A stretch of 64,000 bases of DNA from Mycolicibacterium gilvum (GCF_900454025.1 NZ_UGQM01000001.1:3720001-3784000), one strand, 5' to 3'. Shown: positions 52,322 through 61,364, numbered from the stretch's first letter. Program-made: numbers and translations. Notes: generated by a model not told the origin, from the sequence alone.

Positions 52322-52618
52322 CCCGCGGGCGGGTTTCTAATCACCGCGGTGTTCGGCTGGTCGGACCGGCCCGCCTACACCCGGCCGGTCAACCTGGCCG
52401 AGGTGGCGTCTGTGCACGAGGTGACGCTGCACCAACTCGCCGCTCGCTTCGGGGCCGCAGAGTTGCCGCGCGGCCGCGACGCCGAGCACGACCCGCACAG
52501 TCCTGATCTGAGCGCCCTGGGACCGATTACCACAATCGTGATCGACCTGCTGCTCGCCCTGCTGACCGAGCACACAGGAGCAGGGCGCCCGGACAACACC
52601 ACCAGAGGCACGCCCTAA
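52322..52618 (+). pseudogene. nitrilase-Nudix fusion gene, 3' part
   Basis: Reads PAGGFLITAVFGWSDRPAYT then RPVNLAEVASVHEVTLHQLA to the stop at 52618, matching the C-terminal half of CoA-type Nudix hydrolases (GFxxTPVxGWW, then the EVAxVHxVP strand). It is in the same order and strand as the 5' part at 47450-49208 and must once have been continuous with it. An internal GTG at 52349 could start only a non-functional peptide. Confidence 0.8.
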
Positions 52619-52864
52619 CCAACCCCACCCGGCCCCGTGCTGACCTGCCCGACGCTGCGACGCTGTCAGGGGTCGGCGCGCGCATTAAGGTCAAACCTGG
52701 GGACTTGTCCGGCGAAACAGGGACCGCCGACCACGAAGAATCCTGCACCTGCTTGGCTCTTCCGAAGAGCCGATCCCGCAGAAGCTTGAATGTTCGCGGA
52801 GACATTGCCTCCCGTAGAGCGCATGGGTCCCGGCCGACGTCCGCAACGCGGGCTTACGCACCGG

Positions 52865-53839
52865 TCATAGGACCCGCCCCCGGGATGTCGGTGGTTGGCC
52901 ATTCGGAGCCGGAACCGTTTGGCTCGCTGCGCGGTTGGCGTGAGTCACTACCGCCAGCGCGGCCAGCACGACCGCATTGCCCAGGCCCTCAACGAGGGTG
53001 GGACGTTCTCCGAGCAGTACCGCCCCCAGGACAATGCCGACAACTGGTACCAACAAAGTCCAGGCGGTGACCGAGGTCAGCGTGGCGCGCTGCAATTCGG
53101 TGAACCACAGCAGGTAAGGCAGCGCGGTCGTTGCTAGCCCCAACACGGCCAGCACAGCCACGAAGCGCACACTCCAGGTGATGGCGGTCGGCGGTCCATC
53201 GATCAGCAGAGCGGTCAGCGCCAGGACGGCGCCGCCGAGCAGAAACTGTCCGGCACCCAACGCGAGCAAGTCCACACCAGACAACCGGCGCGCGAGCAAC
53301 GCTCCGGTGGTGATGCCGACCGCGGCGGCCAGGGCCAGAGTGGCCCCACGACCGCCGCCCGCCGGGGCCGCGACCAGAAGCAGCCCACCAAACCCCAACG
53401 CGATGCCGACGCTCACCGCGACCCCGGGCCGTTCGCCGTAGAGCCACCACGCTGGCAGTACCACCAGCAGGGGTGTCGAGTTGCTCAGCACTGCCGCGAC
53501 CCCGGTCGTGGCACCGGTGACACTGGCGAACATTGCCGCGAACGCGACAGCGACATTGGTCAGCGCTAGCACCACAATCAACGCCCACGCGCCGCCGCCT
53601 CGGGGAAGCCGTCTGCCAGCGTGTCCACTGAGTACGGTGGCCGCCAACAGCGCCAGCCCGGCAACCAAGGCCCGCAGCGCGGCGAACCACAGCAGCGGCG
53701 CATCCCGCATCCCTACCACGACCAGCACAAAGCACGAACCCCATGCCAGCGCAATCACCAACATCCGCAACGGACGTGCCGGCCGGGGCGCGGTGGCACC
53801 TGCAGAATCGCCTTCGGGGTCAGGCCATGAGTTAGGCAT
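52865..53839 (-). CDS. EamA/DMT-family transporter
   Basis: 324 aa, about ten membrane helices in two EamA repeats: first ALAWGSCFVLVVVGMRDAPL, second AAAVGITTGALLARRLSGVD through GIVLGAVLLGERPTLVEGLG, where GERPT is the family closing motif. Metabolite exporter of the drug/metabolite superfamily; substrate unknown. ATG at 53839 preferred, but 53884 and 53764 are possible. No partner genes. Confidence 0.88.
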   Translation of the reverse strand: MPNSWPDPEGDSAGATAPRPARPLRMLVIALAWGSCFVLVVVGMRDAPLLWFAALRALVAGLALLAATVLSGHAGRRLPRGGGAWALIVVLALTNVAVAFAAMFASVTGATTGVAAVLSNSTPLLVVLPAWWLYGERPGVAVSVGIALGFGGLLLVAAPAGGGRGATLALAAAVGITTGALLARRLSGVDLLALGAGQFLLGGAVLALTALLIDGPPTAITWSVRFVAVLAVLGLATTALPYLLWFTELQRATLTSVTAWTLLVPVVGIVLGAVLLGERPTLVEGLGNAVVLAALAVVTHANRAASQTVPAPNGQPPTSRGRVL

Positions 53840-54281
53840 TAGTGGCACTCGAAAACTGTCGGTGCCCGTATCCGCTGGGCGCACCCGCGATGGCAGCAGG
53901 CCGGCGATGCCCTGTCATCCAGTACCTCGCGGGTGAAGCCGGTGTGTAGGAACCCTCGCCACCACAAATGAAGTGAGGAACCCACTAGCCCCAATGATAA
54001 ACTCGCCCAACGTTATCGAGTTTGATATTAAGGAGATTCGCCGCGGTCGCGGCAACCGGTGGAGTACACAGAATGTCGTGGTTCTCGGCAGCCAGTGTGG
54101 ATACCGGCGTGACGTCATGGCGATCATATGTGTCCAATGCATTTCCCTGAATGGGGATAGCGCAAGGCTGAAGGCACTGCACCTAATCGCACACCCTCAG
54201 CCGTGTTGCGCAACTGACTCCACCCCCAATGCCGTTGGCGCAGAACTTACCCCGCCGATGAACGACAGGTCATGACGTCGG
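53840..54281. other. non-coding stretch with one hairpin
   Basis: About 440 bp without a supported gene. It contains an AT-rich inverted repeat, AAACTCG (53999-54005) with CGAGTTT (54017-54023), which may be a terminator for flanking transcripts or a protein site. No similarity to known RNA families recognised. Confidence 0.45.
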
Positions 54282-54545
54282 TCACCGGCGATCACCTTCG
54301 CGCAGTACCGCCAGCCGTTCGCGGTATTGCGTTTCGTCGATCTCGCCGCTGGCGAATCTCGCTGACAGCAGTTGTTCGGGTGTGGGCGCGTCACCGCGTG
54401 GTGCTTGCGTGTCTTGCGGGCGGCCCGAGGTGAATCGGATCAGAGCGACAATGCCGACGATGATGAGGACCCAGACCAGCACCATCCCGATGCCCATCCC
54501 GGCGTATCCCCACCACCCCATATTGTGGTCGTACCAAAACATCAT
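54282..54545 (-). CDS. SHOCT-domain small membrane protein, paralogue B
   Basis: 87 aa. MMFWYDHNMGWWGYAGMGIG at the N terminus, one helix to about residue 36, and SHOCT motif LLSARFASGEIDETQYRERL at the C terminus. Clearly a duplicate of the protein at 35340-35591 (same aromatic start, helix and SHOCT). AAAGGAGG before the ATG. It lies downstream of the multicopper oxidase on the same strand. Confidence 0.88.
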   Translation of the reverse strand: MMFWYDHNMGWWGYAGMGIGMVLVWVLIIVGIVALIRFTSGRPQDTQAPRGDAPTPEQLLSARFASGEIDETQYRERLAVLREGDRR

Positions 54546-54709
54546 GTCCGTTCCTCCTTTTCACTGAGCCATGGCCGATGCGGCCATAGTCTGCCGATTA
54601 GGCAAGGCGCCCCGACAGAGTCGAGTGCACTGCGTTTCGGGGCCTTTGGGCCTCAATGTGGTGGCATCGCGCGTGATGACGCCAGCCGTACATTCAGCGC
54701 CCGGCGCAC

Positions 54710-56233
54710 TTAGGTCGTGTAGTTCAGGCTCGTCATCATGCCGGCTTCCTGGTGATAGGTGTTGTGGCAGTGCAGCATCCAGATTCCGGGATTGTCGGCG
54801 ACGAGGGCCACCGTCATCTTCTGCATCGGCAAGACGATGACGGTGTCCTTGCGTGGCCCGGGGCTGCCATCGGGCTTGATCACCTGGAAGGTGTGGCCAT
54901 GTAGGTGCATGGGATGCCACATCATCGTGGTGTTGGTGAATGTCACCGTCGCATGCTGGGCCTGACGTACAGTTAGCGGAACGGTGTCACCGAACGGTCG
55001 GCCGTTGATCATCCAGTCGTAGGTTGCCATGCTGCCTGAAAGTTGGGCCGCCAGCGTGGTATCGGTCTTGACTGAATCCAGGACGACCTGCGGGGCCGCT
55101 GTGAACATCTCCACCGCGCCCACCCGGCGCTGCAGTTCGGGCGGCCTGAATTCCGGACCGGGTGCGGTGCCCGCACCGGTCGACAGCAAGGCTCGCGCTA
55201 CAGCGTTCTTCCCCTCAGCTGACGCCACAAGCGGGAACACCCCGTCACCGGCGGTGACGAGCACGTCGTAGCGCTCGCCCATGCCGACCAACAGCGCGTC
55301 CACGTCGGTCGGCACGACGGGGAAGCCGTCGGTATGGGTGACGGTCATCTGATGCCCGGCCAGGGCCACCCGGAATGCGGTGTCGGAGCCGGCGTTGATG
55401 ATTCGGACCCGGACCCGCTGCCCGGGCCGAGCGGTGAAAACGGTCGGCGCCGTGGATATCCGGCCGTTCGCCAGATAATAGGGGTAACTGATGTCCCCGG
55501 CGTCTCCTCCGAGCAGTGCGCTGGTGCCGACCCCGCCCACCCCCGGAACCTTTGACATTCCCGGCATCCCCTCCATTCCGGGCATTCCACTATCTGCGGC
55601 CGCCCCCGACGCAGGCCGCAGCGCGTCGTAGAGCTGCGCGGGACTGGTGCCGATGCCGTCGGTCCAGTCGTCGAGCACGACGATCCACTCGGCGTCATGG
55701 CTGCCCGACTCGGTCGGATCGTCGATGACGACCGGCAGATAGAGCCCATAGTCGGCGTCGAGGCCGGTATGGGGGTGTGCCCAATAGGTGCCAGGGTGCG
55801 GCGAGGAGAACCGGTAGGTGAAGTTCGACGATGGCTCGATGTTCGGTGTCGCCGGAGCCGCGCCGTCCATGTCGTTGCGCAACGCAAGGCCGTGCCAGTG
55901 CACCGAGGACGGGTGGTCCAGGCCGTTGGTCACGGTAATCGCCAGCTCGTCTCCCACGTTGGCGCGAATCAGCGGACCGGGGACGCTATGGTTGTACGCC
56001 AACGTGCGGACCACAGTTCCGCCCAGGTCGATCTCCGCGGGGCCGGGTGATAGTGCGGCGGTCACGGTGCGTCCGGTGTGTGGCCGCGCAGCCTCGGCGG
56101 CGGCGATCGGGTTGGTGGCCGTCGTCTCCCCGGTCGGCTTTGCGCAGCCGGCCAACGCGGCGGTGCCTGCGACTGTGACGGCGATGAACGTGCGCCTAGT
56201 CAGCATCGTCGTGCCGATGTGCTGACCCGTCAT
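54710..56233 (-). CDS. multicopper oxidase, Tat-exported lipoprotein (MmcO/CueO-like)
   Basis: 507 aa. Twin-arginine signal with lipobox (LTRRTFIAVTVAGTAALAGC), so exported folded and anchored. Copper ligands in all four blocks: VHWHGLALR, YWAHPHTG, HPMHLHGHTFQV and MLHCHNTYHQEAGMM (type 1 HCH). A Met-rich loop (SGMPGMEGMPGMSKVPGVGG, around residue 215) resembles the Cu(I)-binding insert of CueO. Oxidises Cu(I) outside the membrane. ATG at 56233 overlaps the stop of the 71-aa gene (ATGA), confirming the start and operon. Confidence 0.95.
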   Translation of the reverse strand: MTGQHIGTTMLTRRTFIAVTVAGTAALAGCAKPTGETTATNPIAAAEAARPHTGRTVTAALSPGPAEIDLGGTVVRTLAYNHSVPGPLIRANVGDELAITVTNGLDHPSSVHWHGLALRNDMDGAAPATPNIEPSSNFTYRFSSPHPGTYWAHPHTGLDADYGLYLPVVIDDPTESGSHDAEWIVVLDDWTDGIGTSPAQLYDALRPASGAAADSGMPGMEGMPGMSKVPGVGGVGTSALLGGDAGDISYPYYLANGRISTAPTVFTARPGQRVRVRIINAGSDTAFRVALAGHQMTVTHTDGFPVVPTDVDALLVGMGERYDVLVTAGDGVFPLVASAEGKNAVARALLSTGAGTAPGPEFRPPELQRRVGAVEMFTAAPQVVLDSVKTDTTLAAQLSGSMATYDWMINGRPFGDTVPLTVRQAQHATVTFTNTTMMWHPMHLHGHTFQVIKPDGSPGPRKDTVIVLPMQKMTVALVADNPGIWMLHCHNTYHQEAGMMTSLNYTT

Positions 56234-56445
56234 CGTCGTCGCGGCGGGCGAGTGGTTCTACCGCCCAACAAGCCGGCAGTCTCGGCGGCTCTGGGCGTGC
56301 ACTGGACCTCTGGCGCGTCGGTGTCCTGGTGAGGCTGCGATCTGGTCTTTCCGAGCTCCGCGACGACGATTCCCCAGAACGCGAGCAGCATCACGACGAC
56401 AATCAGGCAACCACCCCAGGCGCCGGTTTCGTTCCACCACGTCAT
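56230..56445 (-). CDS. 71-aa membrane protein translationally coupled to the multicopper oxidase
   Basis: Short protein with one membrane helix (GGCLIVVVMLLAFWGIVVAE) after an aromatic start MTWWNETGAW, and a basic C terminus. AAAGGAGGTGA just before the ATG is an excellent ribosome site, and the stop overlaps the oxidase ATG. It therefore sets translation of the oxidase. A tandem motif lies 62 bp upstream. No family recognised; its TM-plus-soluble layout recalls other small copper-operon proteins. Confidence 0.85.
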   Translation of the reverse strand: MTWWNETGAWGGCLIVVVMLLAFWGIVVAELGKTRSQPHQDTDAPEVQCTPRAAETAGLLGGRTTRPPRRR

Positions 56446-56506
56446 GGTGGCTCACCTCCTTTCCCGTTCCACACTGATGCGGTCGAGTAGCGGATCGACG
56501 ATTGTT

Positions 56507-56524
56507 CTATGAAGATTCGCTCAA
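56507..56524 (-). promoter_or_regulatory. tandem half-site motif, copy 3
   Basis: Minus-strand TTGAGCG-AATC-TTCATAG, 62 bp upstream of the 71-aa gene that starts the oxidase operon. Same spacing as TTCATCG-AATC-TTCATCG at 44696. Confidence 0.55.
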
Positions 56525-56722
56525 GAGCCACGCAGTGGGTCCCCGGGTTCGTTGAGAGCGGCACGATGAAGCCGTGGACGAGTATCGGGCCACCAAGCCC
56601 CTGAGGGCTGTCGAGCGTTGGTGGTCAACGATGACGTGCCGTTGACCTGAGCCCGTGGCGAGGTATCTGAGGCGCGCCCGACGCTCGATGTCCGCCTCGC
56701 GCCGCTCGTGACGGCGGCCACC

Positions 56723-56740
56723 TTTACCGAATCTTCATCG
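56723..56740 (+). promoter_or_regulatory. tandem half-site motif, copy 4
   Basis: TTTACCG-AATC-TTCATCG, upstream of the L,D-transpeptidase gene (start 56905) and in its orientation. Same spacing as the copies at 37951, 44696 and 56507. Confidence 0.55.
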
Positions 56741-56904
56741 AAGGACTAGGAAAGCCAAACCGCCGCACATGATCCTTGAAGGAGTCCCGCGGCGGCGCGC
56801 ATCCCGGCGGCGCGGTGCCGAACCCCGCGGGCGCGCACGCTGACGTGCCACCGCCCTAACGTGGCGACGACCCCGCGAGCGACGTGATACGGAGAGACGT
56901 TCTG

Positions 56905-58128
56905 ATGCCGCAACCAATTTGGCCCGTAGCTTTCCCCTCCTCCGCGAGGTGGGTGCGGACGACCGTCGTCGCCGCGGCGACGCTGCTGATCGTGTCTGCC
57001 TGCTCGGTGTCCCCCACCGCGGCACCTGCGCCCGAAGTAATCACCGACAAGGGCACCCCCTACGCCGACCTGTTGGTACCCGAACTTCAAGCATCCGTCA
57101 CCGATGGAGCCATCGGTGTTGCCGTCGACTCTCCAGTGACCGTGAGCGCCGGAGACGGAGTTCTTGGGCAGGTTTCGCTCACCAACGAAGCTGGCGACCT
57201 GGTGGACGGGCAACTGAGCCCGGACGGTGTCTCCTGGTCATCAGCTGAGCCGCTGGGCTACAACAAGCAGTACACGCTGCACGCCGAAGCGCAGGGGCTA
57301 GGCGGAACGACAAGCACCAGCGCAACATTCGAAACCCATTCTCCGGACAACCTGACGATGCCCTACGTGCTGCCCAATAACGGTGAAACCGTGGGTATCG
57401 GCCAACCCATCGCGATACGTTTCGACGAGCCCATCATGAATCGCGTCGTCGCCCAGCAAGCCATTACGGTCACCACCAGCCCACCCGTTGAGGGCGCCTT
57501 CTACTGGCTGAGTAATCGCGAGGTTCGCTGGCGTCCCGCCGAATACTGGGAGCCCGGAACGAACGTTGAGGTGTCGGTGAAGGCTTACGGTGTCGACTTC
57601 GGTGACGGGCTATTCGGCCAGGATGACGTCACCACGCGCTTCACAATAGGCGACCAAATCATTGCCACCGCCGATGACGCCACCAAGACGATGACCGTGC
57701 GGCGCAACGGTGAAGTCGTCAAGACCATGCCCATCTCCATGGGCAAAGCCAAAACGCCCACCGACAACGGCGCCTACATCATCGGAGACCGCTACTCATT
57801 CCTGGTGATGGATTCGTCCACGTACGGAGTACCCGTCAACTCGCCCGACGGGTACCGCACCGAAGTCGAATGGGCCACACAAATGTCATACAGCGGCATC
57901 TACGTGCACTCTGCCCCATGGTCGGTGGGTAGCCAAGGCATCGCCAACGTCAGCCACGGATGCCTGAACGTCAACCCAGCCAATGCACGCTGGTTCTACG
58001 ACAACACCCGACGCGGCGACATCGTTGAAGTCATCAACACGACTGGCGCCACCCTGTCAGGAACCGACGGCCTCGGCGACTGGAACATCCCCTGGGAGCA
58101 ATGGAAGGCCGGAAATGCCAACCTCTAG
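56905..58128 (+). CDS. L,D-transpeptidase lipoprotein (YkuD)
   Basis: 407 aa, like mycobacterial LdtMt2 in size. Lipobox signal ([10 protein letters not shown]), two Ig-like/BIg domains (residues about 45-245), then the YkuD catalytic domain with [21 protein letters not shown], whose SHGC carries the nucleophile Cys and catalytic His. It makes 3-3 cross-links in peptidoglycan. ATG at 56905 selected because GGAGAG lies upstream. Promoter region carries tandem motif copy 4, suggesting joint regulation with the copper oxidase operon. Confidence 0.93.
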   Translation: MPQPIWPVAFPSSARWVRTTVVAAATLLIVSACSVSPTAAPAPEVITDKGTPYADLLVPELQASVTDGAIGVAVDSPVTVSAGDGVLGQVSLTNEAGDLVDGQLSPDGVSWSSAEPLGYNKQYTLHAEAQGLGGTTSTSATFETHSPDNLTMPYVLPNNGETVGIGQPIAIRFDEPIMNRVVAQQAITVTTSPPVEGAFYWLSNREVRWRPAEYWEPGTNVEVSVKAYGVDFGDGLFGQDDVTTRFTIGDQIIATADDATKTMTVRRNGEVVKTMPISMGKAKTPTDNGAYIIGDRYSFLVMDSSTYGVPVNSPDGYRTEVEWATQMSYSGIYVHSAPWSVGSQGIANVSHGCLNVNPANARWFYDNTRRGDIVEVINTTGATLSGTDGLGDWNIPWEQWKAGNANL

Positions 58129-58340
58129 CAACGGCAGTTCTGACACCGAGCCGATATGCCTCGGCTGCCCTACATCGCTGAAACCCGTTCCCCGCAGTGC
58201 ATTCGGGGTCTCGCTCCTAGGCGCGCTGCAGTACGTGCGTGCCGGCCGTCACTAAAGCCCAACCTCCTCGGCGTAGCGCGCCGCCATCGATTTGCAGGGT
58301 TCGCCAACGCGCGCCAAGCGTATTGAGCGAAGCTAGATGT

Positions 58341-58604
58341 ATGCGTGTGGAACTTCTCACGAGCCCGGGGTGTCCGAATGCGGCGGCGGCTCGGCGCTTG
58401 GTCGGGGACTGTCTGTCTGAAGTTGGTATCGCTAAAGATGCCGTCGTTGAAAGGGTCGGCGAATATCCATCGCCGTCGGTGCTCGTTGATGGTGTGGACG
58501 TCATGATGCCGGGCACTGAGCTGACAGCTGATGCGTGCCGATTGGATCTTCCGACCAGGGGTCGCGTGCTGGCGGCGCTTCGGAGCGCGATGCCGTTGAC
58601 CTGA
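58341..58604 (+). CDS. thioredoxin-like small protein (MerB-associated type)
   Basis: 87 aa. MRVELLTSPGCPNAAAARRL is a thioredoxin/glutaredoxin-like N terminus with a single Cys (SPGCPNA), followed by PSPSVLVDGVDVM. Proteins of this type are often annotated as alkylmercury lyase-related in mercury/metal islands, but the MerB catalytic domain is absent. The role could be thiol-based metal handling. ATG at 58341. Confidence 0.7.
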   Translation: MRVELLTSPGCPNAAAARRLVGDCLSEVGIAKDAVVERVGEYPSPSVLVDGVDVMMPGTELTADACRLDLPTRGRVLAALRSAMPLT

Positions 58605-58989
58605 TCGCAGCTACCCGCTCCCCTGCCGACGCCTCCTGACGGCGGGACATGATCCTGTTGCGCGCCGAATTCAGCTGGCTGCCGTGATTTCTTGCGGGTG
58701 TGAGCCAGCCGGCAGGGCCAACTCCCCGGATCGGCAACCTCGGCACGGGAATGATGCGAATCGCCGCAAACTGCTCCATCCGTCCTCCACCTCTGACTCC
58801 CTCCGTCGCCACAAAATTTCGATGGATCAACAGAGGACTGGGCCGATCAAACCACCACGAACTCACCGGCCAGTCGGCGGTGGGGCCCGGCTGCCGCTTT
58901 CCCCTCTCTAACTGACCGAATCCAGCGAATTCCACCATTGTAATTATGTGGCTGCTGTTACTGGTGGGGCTTTTGTGAGTTACGCTTTT
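58605..58989. other. non-coding stretch before the NlpC/P60 gene
   Basis: About 385 bp without supported coding sequence; short frames lack start signals and family motifs. It ends at the operator-like repeat 58990-59008. Confidence 0.5.
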
Positions 58990-59008
58990 CTACGTAGGAG
59001 CTACGTAT
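58990..59008. promoter_or_regulatory. operator-like inverted repeat, copy 3
   Basis: CTACGTAG-GAG-CTACGTAT, matching at 15 of 16 half-site positions. It lies 84 bp before the NlpC/P60 start at 59092 and has the same 3-bp spacer as the perfect copy at 62086. Confidence 0.6.
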
Positions 59009-59091
59009 TTCGGTGCTGCGCCGTACGTATGCGATCAGCCCCGCTGTTGGTGCGCGAAGTAGCTCACCGCCGGGAGCACCAAGGAGAAGAC

Positions 59092-59862
59092 ATGGGATTA
59101 CACGTCCGGAGCAAGGGTGCGGCAATCGCCCGCGCTGACCGCTGCGACCCGGCAATCCTTCTTGCGGGACGCGTTCGACGGCTCCCCGGTGTGATCGCCA
59201 TCGTCGTCCTGCTATTCCTCGCGTGCGCACCGGTCGCGTCGGCCCAACCTGCCGCCGGCCCGTGGGACCCACTGCTTCCGAAAATGCCGAGCGCAGGCGC
59301 TCCCGGCGATCCGGTTGCCATCGCGAACGCATCCCTGCAGGCAACGGCCATGGCGACGCAGGCGGCCATGAGCATGGGCCGCAGCTTCCTTAGCAGCCTG
59401 GGAATTGTCAGTCCCGCCGCGGATCCGTCGACGAGCGTGCGCGGAAACCGGGTCAATGGTGCGCAAGCGATCGAGTACGTGATTCGCAGGGCGGGAACGC
59501 AAATCGGTGTTCCCTACTCGTGGGGTGGCGGAAGCCTCACCGGTCCCAGCCGCGGTGTCGACCAGGGAGCAGGCACCGTGGGCTTTGACTGCTCAGGCCT
59601 GACGCGGTTCGCGTTCGCCGGCGTCGGTGTTCTGCTCCCGCGATGGTCCGGTGACCAGTACGACGCCGGCCGCAAGGTGCCGCCCTCCCAGGCGAAGCGG
59701 GGCGACCTGCTGTTCTGGGGGCCGGGCGGGAGTCAGCACGAAGCCATCTATTTGGGCGGCGGGCAGATGCTCGAGGCACAGCAGACCGGCGTGCCAATCA
59801 AAATCTCCCCGGTGCGCACGTCAGGGATGACGCCTTACGTCGTTCGCATCATCGAAAGCTGA
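59092..59862 (+). CDS. NlpC/P60 peptidoglycan hydrolase (RipA/RipD-like)
   Basis: 256 aa. Signal segment (VIAIVVLLFLACAPVASAQP), a linker, then an NlpC/P60 domain from about residue 115: GVPYSWGGGS, catalytic Cys in GFDCSGLTRFAF, His in QHEAIYLGGG. It cleaves peptide cross-links in the cell wall. The catalytic Cys is retained (M. tuberculosis RipD has lost it), so it should be active. ATG at 59092 with CAAGGAGAAG upstream. Downstream is the split response regulator on the opposite strand. Confidence 0.92.
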   Translation: MGLHVRSKGAAIARADRCDPAILLAGRVRRLPGVIAIVVLLFLACAPVASAQPAAGPWDPLLPKMPSAGAPGDPVAIANASLQATAMATQAAMSMGRSFLSSLGIVSPAADPSTSVRGNRVNGAQAIEYVIRRAGTQIGVPYSWGGGSLTGPSRGVDQGAGTVGFDCSGLTRFAFAGVGVLLPRWSGDQYDAGRKVPPSQAKRGDLLFWGPGGSQHEAIYLGGGQMLEAQQTGVPIKISPVRTSGMTPYVVRIIES

Positions 59863-59891
59863 CTGCTCGGCGCAACCTGACACCAGTCGGA

Positions 59892-60010
59892 TCACCGCGG
59901 CGCATCAACTACCCGGTGCCCCACTTCGCGTGTCAGACAGTAGCCAGTCCCGCGCACCGTACGGAGATACCGTGGTGATGCCGGATCGTCACCCAACTTG
60001 CGACGAAGAT
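59892..60010 (-). pseudogene. OmpR-type response regulator, 3' part (split by IS3-family element)
   Basis: Minus strand continues the winged helix from the 5' part: NLRRKLGDDPASPRYLRTVR then GTGYCLTREVG, with stop at 59892. Joined to 61365-61935 after removing the IS and one copy of the 3-bp duplication it gives exactly 229 codons including stop, so the gene was intact until the insertion. The lost C terminus includes the recognition wing, so DNA binding is abolished. Confidence 0.92.
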
Positions 60011-60039
60011 TGAATCGCCCCGGGTTTGATGCACACCGG

Positions 60040-61002
60040 TTACTGGTGTGCAGCCTCTGAGTTGGCCGCGTTTGTAGCGTAGTGGACGGCTTCGTACTCC
60101 AGGGGTGGGATGCGACCGAGGCGGTGCATGAGCCGGTCGGCGTTGTACCAGTGCACCCACTCGGCGGTGAGCAGCTCCACGTCGGTCAGACGGCTCAGAG
60201 GGCCGCGCCGAAACGGCGAGTCATCGCGGACGGCTTCAGTCTTGTAGAGCCCTATGGTCGTCTCCGCCAGAGCGTTATCGAAGGCATCGCCGACTGTCCC
60301 GATTGAGGCCACCAGTCCAGACAGCGCCAGGGTCTCGCCGAACCGCACAGACGTATATTGAGAGCCCGCATCGCTATGGTGAATAGTATTGCCCAACAAT
60401 GGATTACCCTCGCCGCTTCGGAGGTGTGCGGCATGGCGGATCGCTCGGCGCACGAACCGGTCTTCCTTGCTGGCCGAGCAGGTCCATCCCACAATCCGGC
60501 CCGCGTAGGCGTCGATGGCGAATGCGGTGTACACGAACATCCCGTTGGACAGCCGTACGTAGGTGAAGTCCGCCACCAGCAGCACGTTGGGGGCCGGCAC
60601 CCGGAACTGGCGCTTCACCAGATCGGCAGCCCGGTCGGCGGCCGGATCCGAGACGGTGGTGCGGACCTTCTTGCGGCGAGTAACCCCGCGCCAGCCGTTG
60701 GCCCGCATGAGACGCTCCACGGTGCAGCGGGCCACCACAATGCCTTGTCGGTGCAGGTGAGCCCACATCTTGGTAGCCCCGTACAGTGACTCCGGTTTGC
60801 GCCGACCGTGCTCGTCGGGCTCGTAGAAGCCGGCCAGCACCTCGGTGATCACGGTGTCCCACAGCTCCCGGGCGGATGGGGGTCGGGTCAGCCAGGCGTA
60901 GAAGGTCCTCGGGGCGATCTGGCACCCGTGCTCAGTGAGCACGCGGCAGATCGGAGCGACCCCGAACCGAGCCCGATGCTCGGCGATGAACGCACAAATC
61001 AA
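60040..61002 (-). CDS. IS3-family transposase OrfB
   Basis: 320 aa. rve core with HTH_21 (ICAFIAEHRARFGVAPICRV), D in VADFTYVRLSNGMF, D in HHSDAGSQYTS and E in NALAETTIGLYKTE. TTG at 61002 overlaps the orfA stop (TTGA), where translation may couple or shift frame. Intact. Confidence 0.93.
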   Translation of the reverse strand: MICAFIAEHRARFGVAPICRVLTEHGCQIAPRTFYAWLTRPPSARELWDTVITEVLAGFYEPDEHGRRKPESLYGATKMWAHLHRQGIVVARCTVERLMRANGWRGVTRRKKVRTTVSDPAADRAADLVKRQFRVPAPNVLLVADFTYVRLSNGMFVYTAFAIDAYAGRIVGWTCSASKEDRFVRRAIRHAAHLRSGEGNPLLGNTIHHSDAGSQYTSVRFGETLALSGLVASIGTVGDAFDNALAETTIGLYKTEAVRDDSPFRRGPLSRLTDVELLTAEWVHWYNADRLMHRLGRIPPLEYEAVHYATNAANSEAAHQ

Positions 61003-61310
61003 CGGTGTCGCGGGTCGCTCTCCCGCACGAAGAAACTTGTTGCCGCCTTGAGGATTTCGATGGTTTCCTCAAGCTCACGATTCTTGCGCTTCAGCTCTCT
61101 ATTCTCACGGGCGACGTCGGTGGGCACCCCGTCACGTTGGCCGGTGTCGACCTCGGTCTGGTTGACCCAGCGGCGCAGTGATTCATACGACACCCCCAAC
61201 CGCTTGGCGACCGCGGTGATGCAGGCCGTGCGGGTGTCGTACTCCTCGGCATGGTCGGTGACCAACCGGACCGCTCGGGCCTTGAACTCGTCGTCGTACT
61301 TCCTTGGCAT
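60999..61310 (-). CDS. IS3-family transposase OrfA
   Basis: 103 aa. KYDDEFKARAVRLVTDHAEE then VAKRLGVSYESLRRWVNQTE (HTH), followed by a coiled coil (ENRELKRKNRELEETIEILK). ATG at 61310 taken because it opens the conserved start MPRKYDDEFK. Intact. Confidence 0.92.
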   Translation of the reverse strand: MPRKYDDEFKARAVRLVTDHAEEYDTRTACITAVAKRLGVSYESLRRWVNQTEVDTGQRDGVPTDVARENRELKRKNRELEETIEILKAATSFFVRESDPRHR

Positions 61311-61364
61311 GATGCAAACGACCTTCCCTCGAAAGAAGGTGTGCATCAAACCCGGGGTGGTTCA

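Larger units (their letters stand above)
56446..56904. other. divergent regulatory region between oxidase operon and L,D-transpeptidase
   Basis: About 460 bp with no supported gene. It carries two oppositely oriented copies of the tandem half-site motif (56507-56524 minus, 56723-56740 plus), each facing the neighbouring start, so it reads as a bidirectional promoter controlled from two sites. Confidence 0.6.
60011..61364 (-). mobile_element. IS3-family insertion sequence with 3-bp target duplication
   Basis: Terminal repeats of about 25 bp with two mismatches: left TGAATCGCCCCGGGTTTGAT, right complement TGAACCACCCCGGGTTTGAT, with TG...CA ends typical of the family. GAT flanks both ends (60008-60010 and 61365-61367). 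It carries orfA and orfB on the minus strand, both intact. Confidence 0.94.

Noticed and set aside
59933..60160. Separate small gene at the edge of the second IS3 element
   Set aside because: The sequence up to 60010 is the C-terminal winged helix of the split response regulator in another frame, and the rest is IS DNA.
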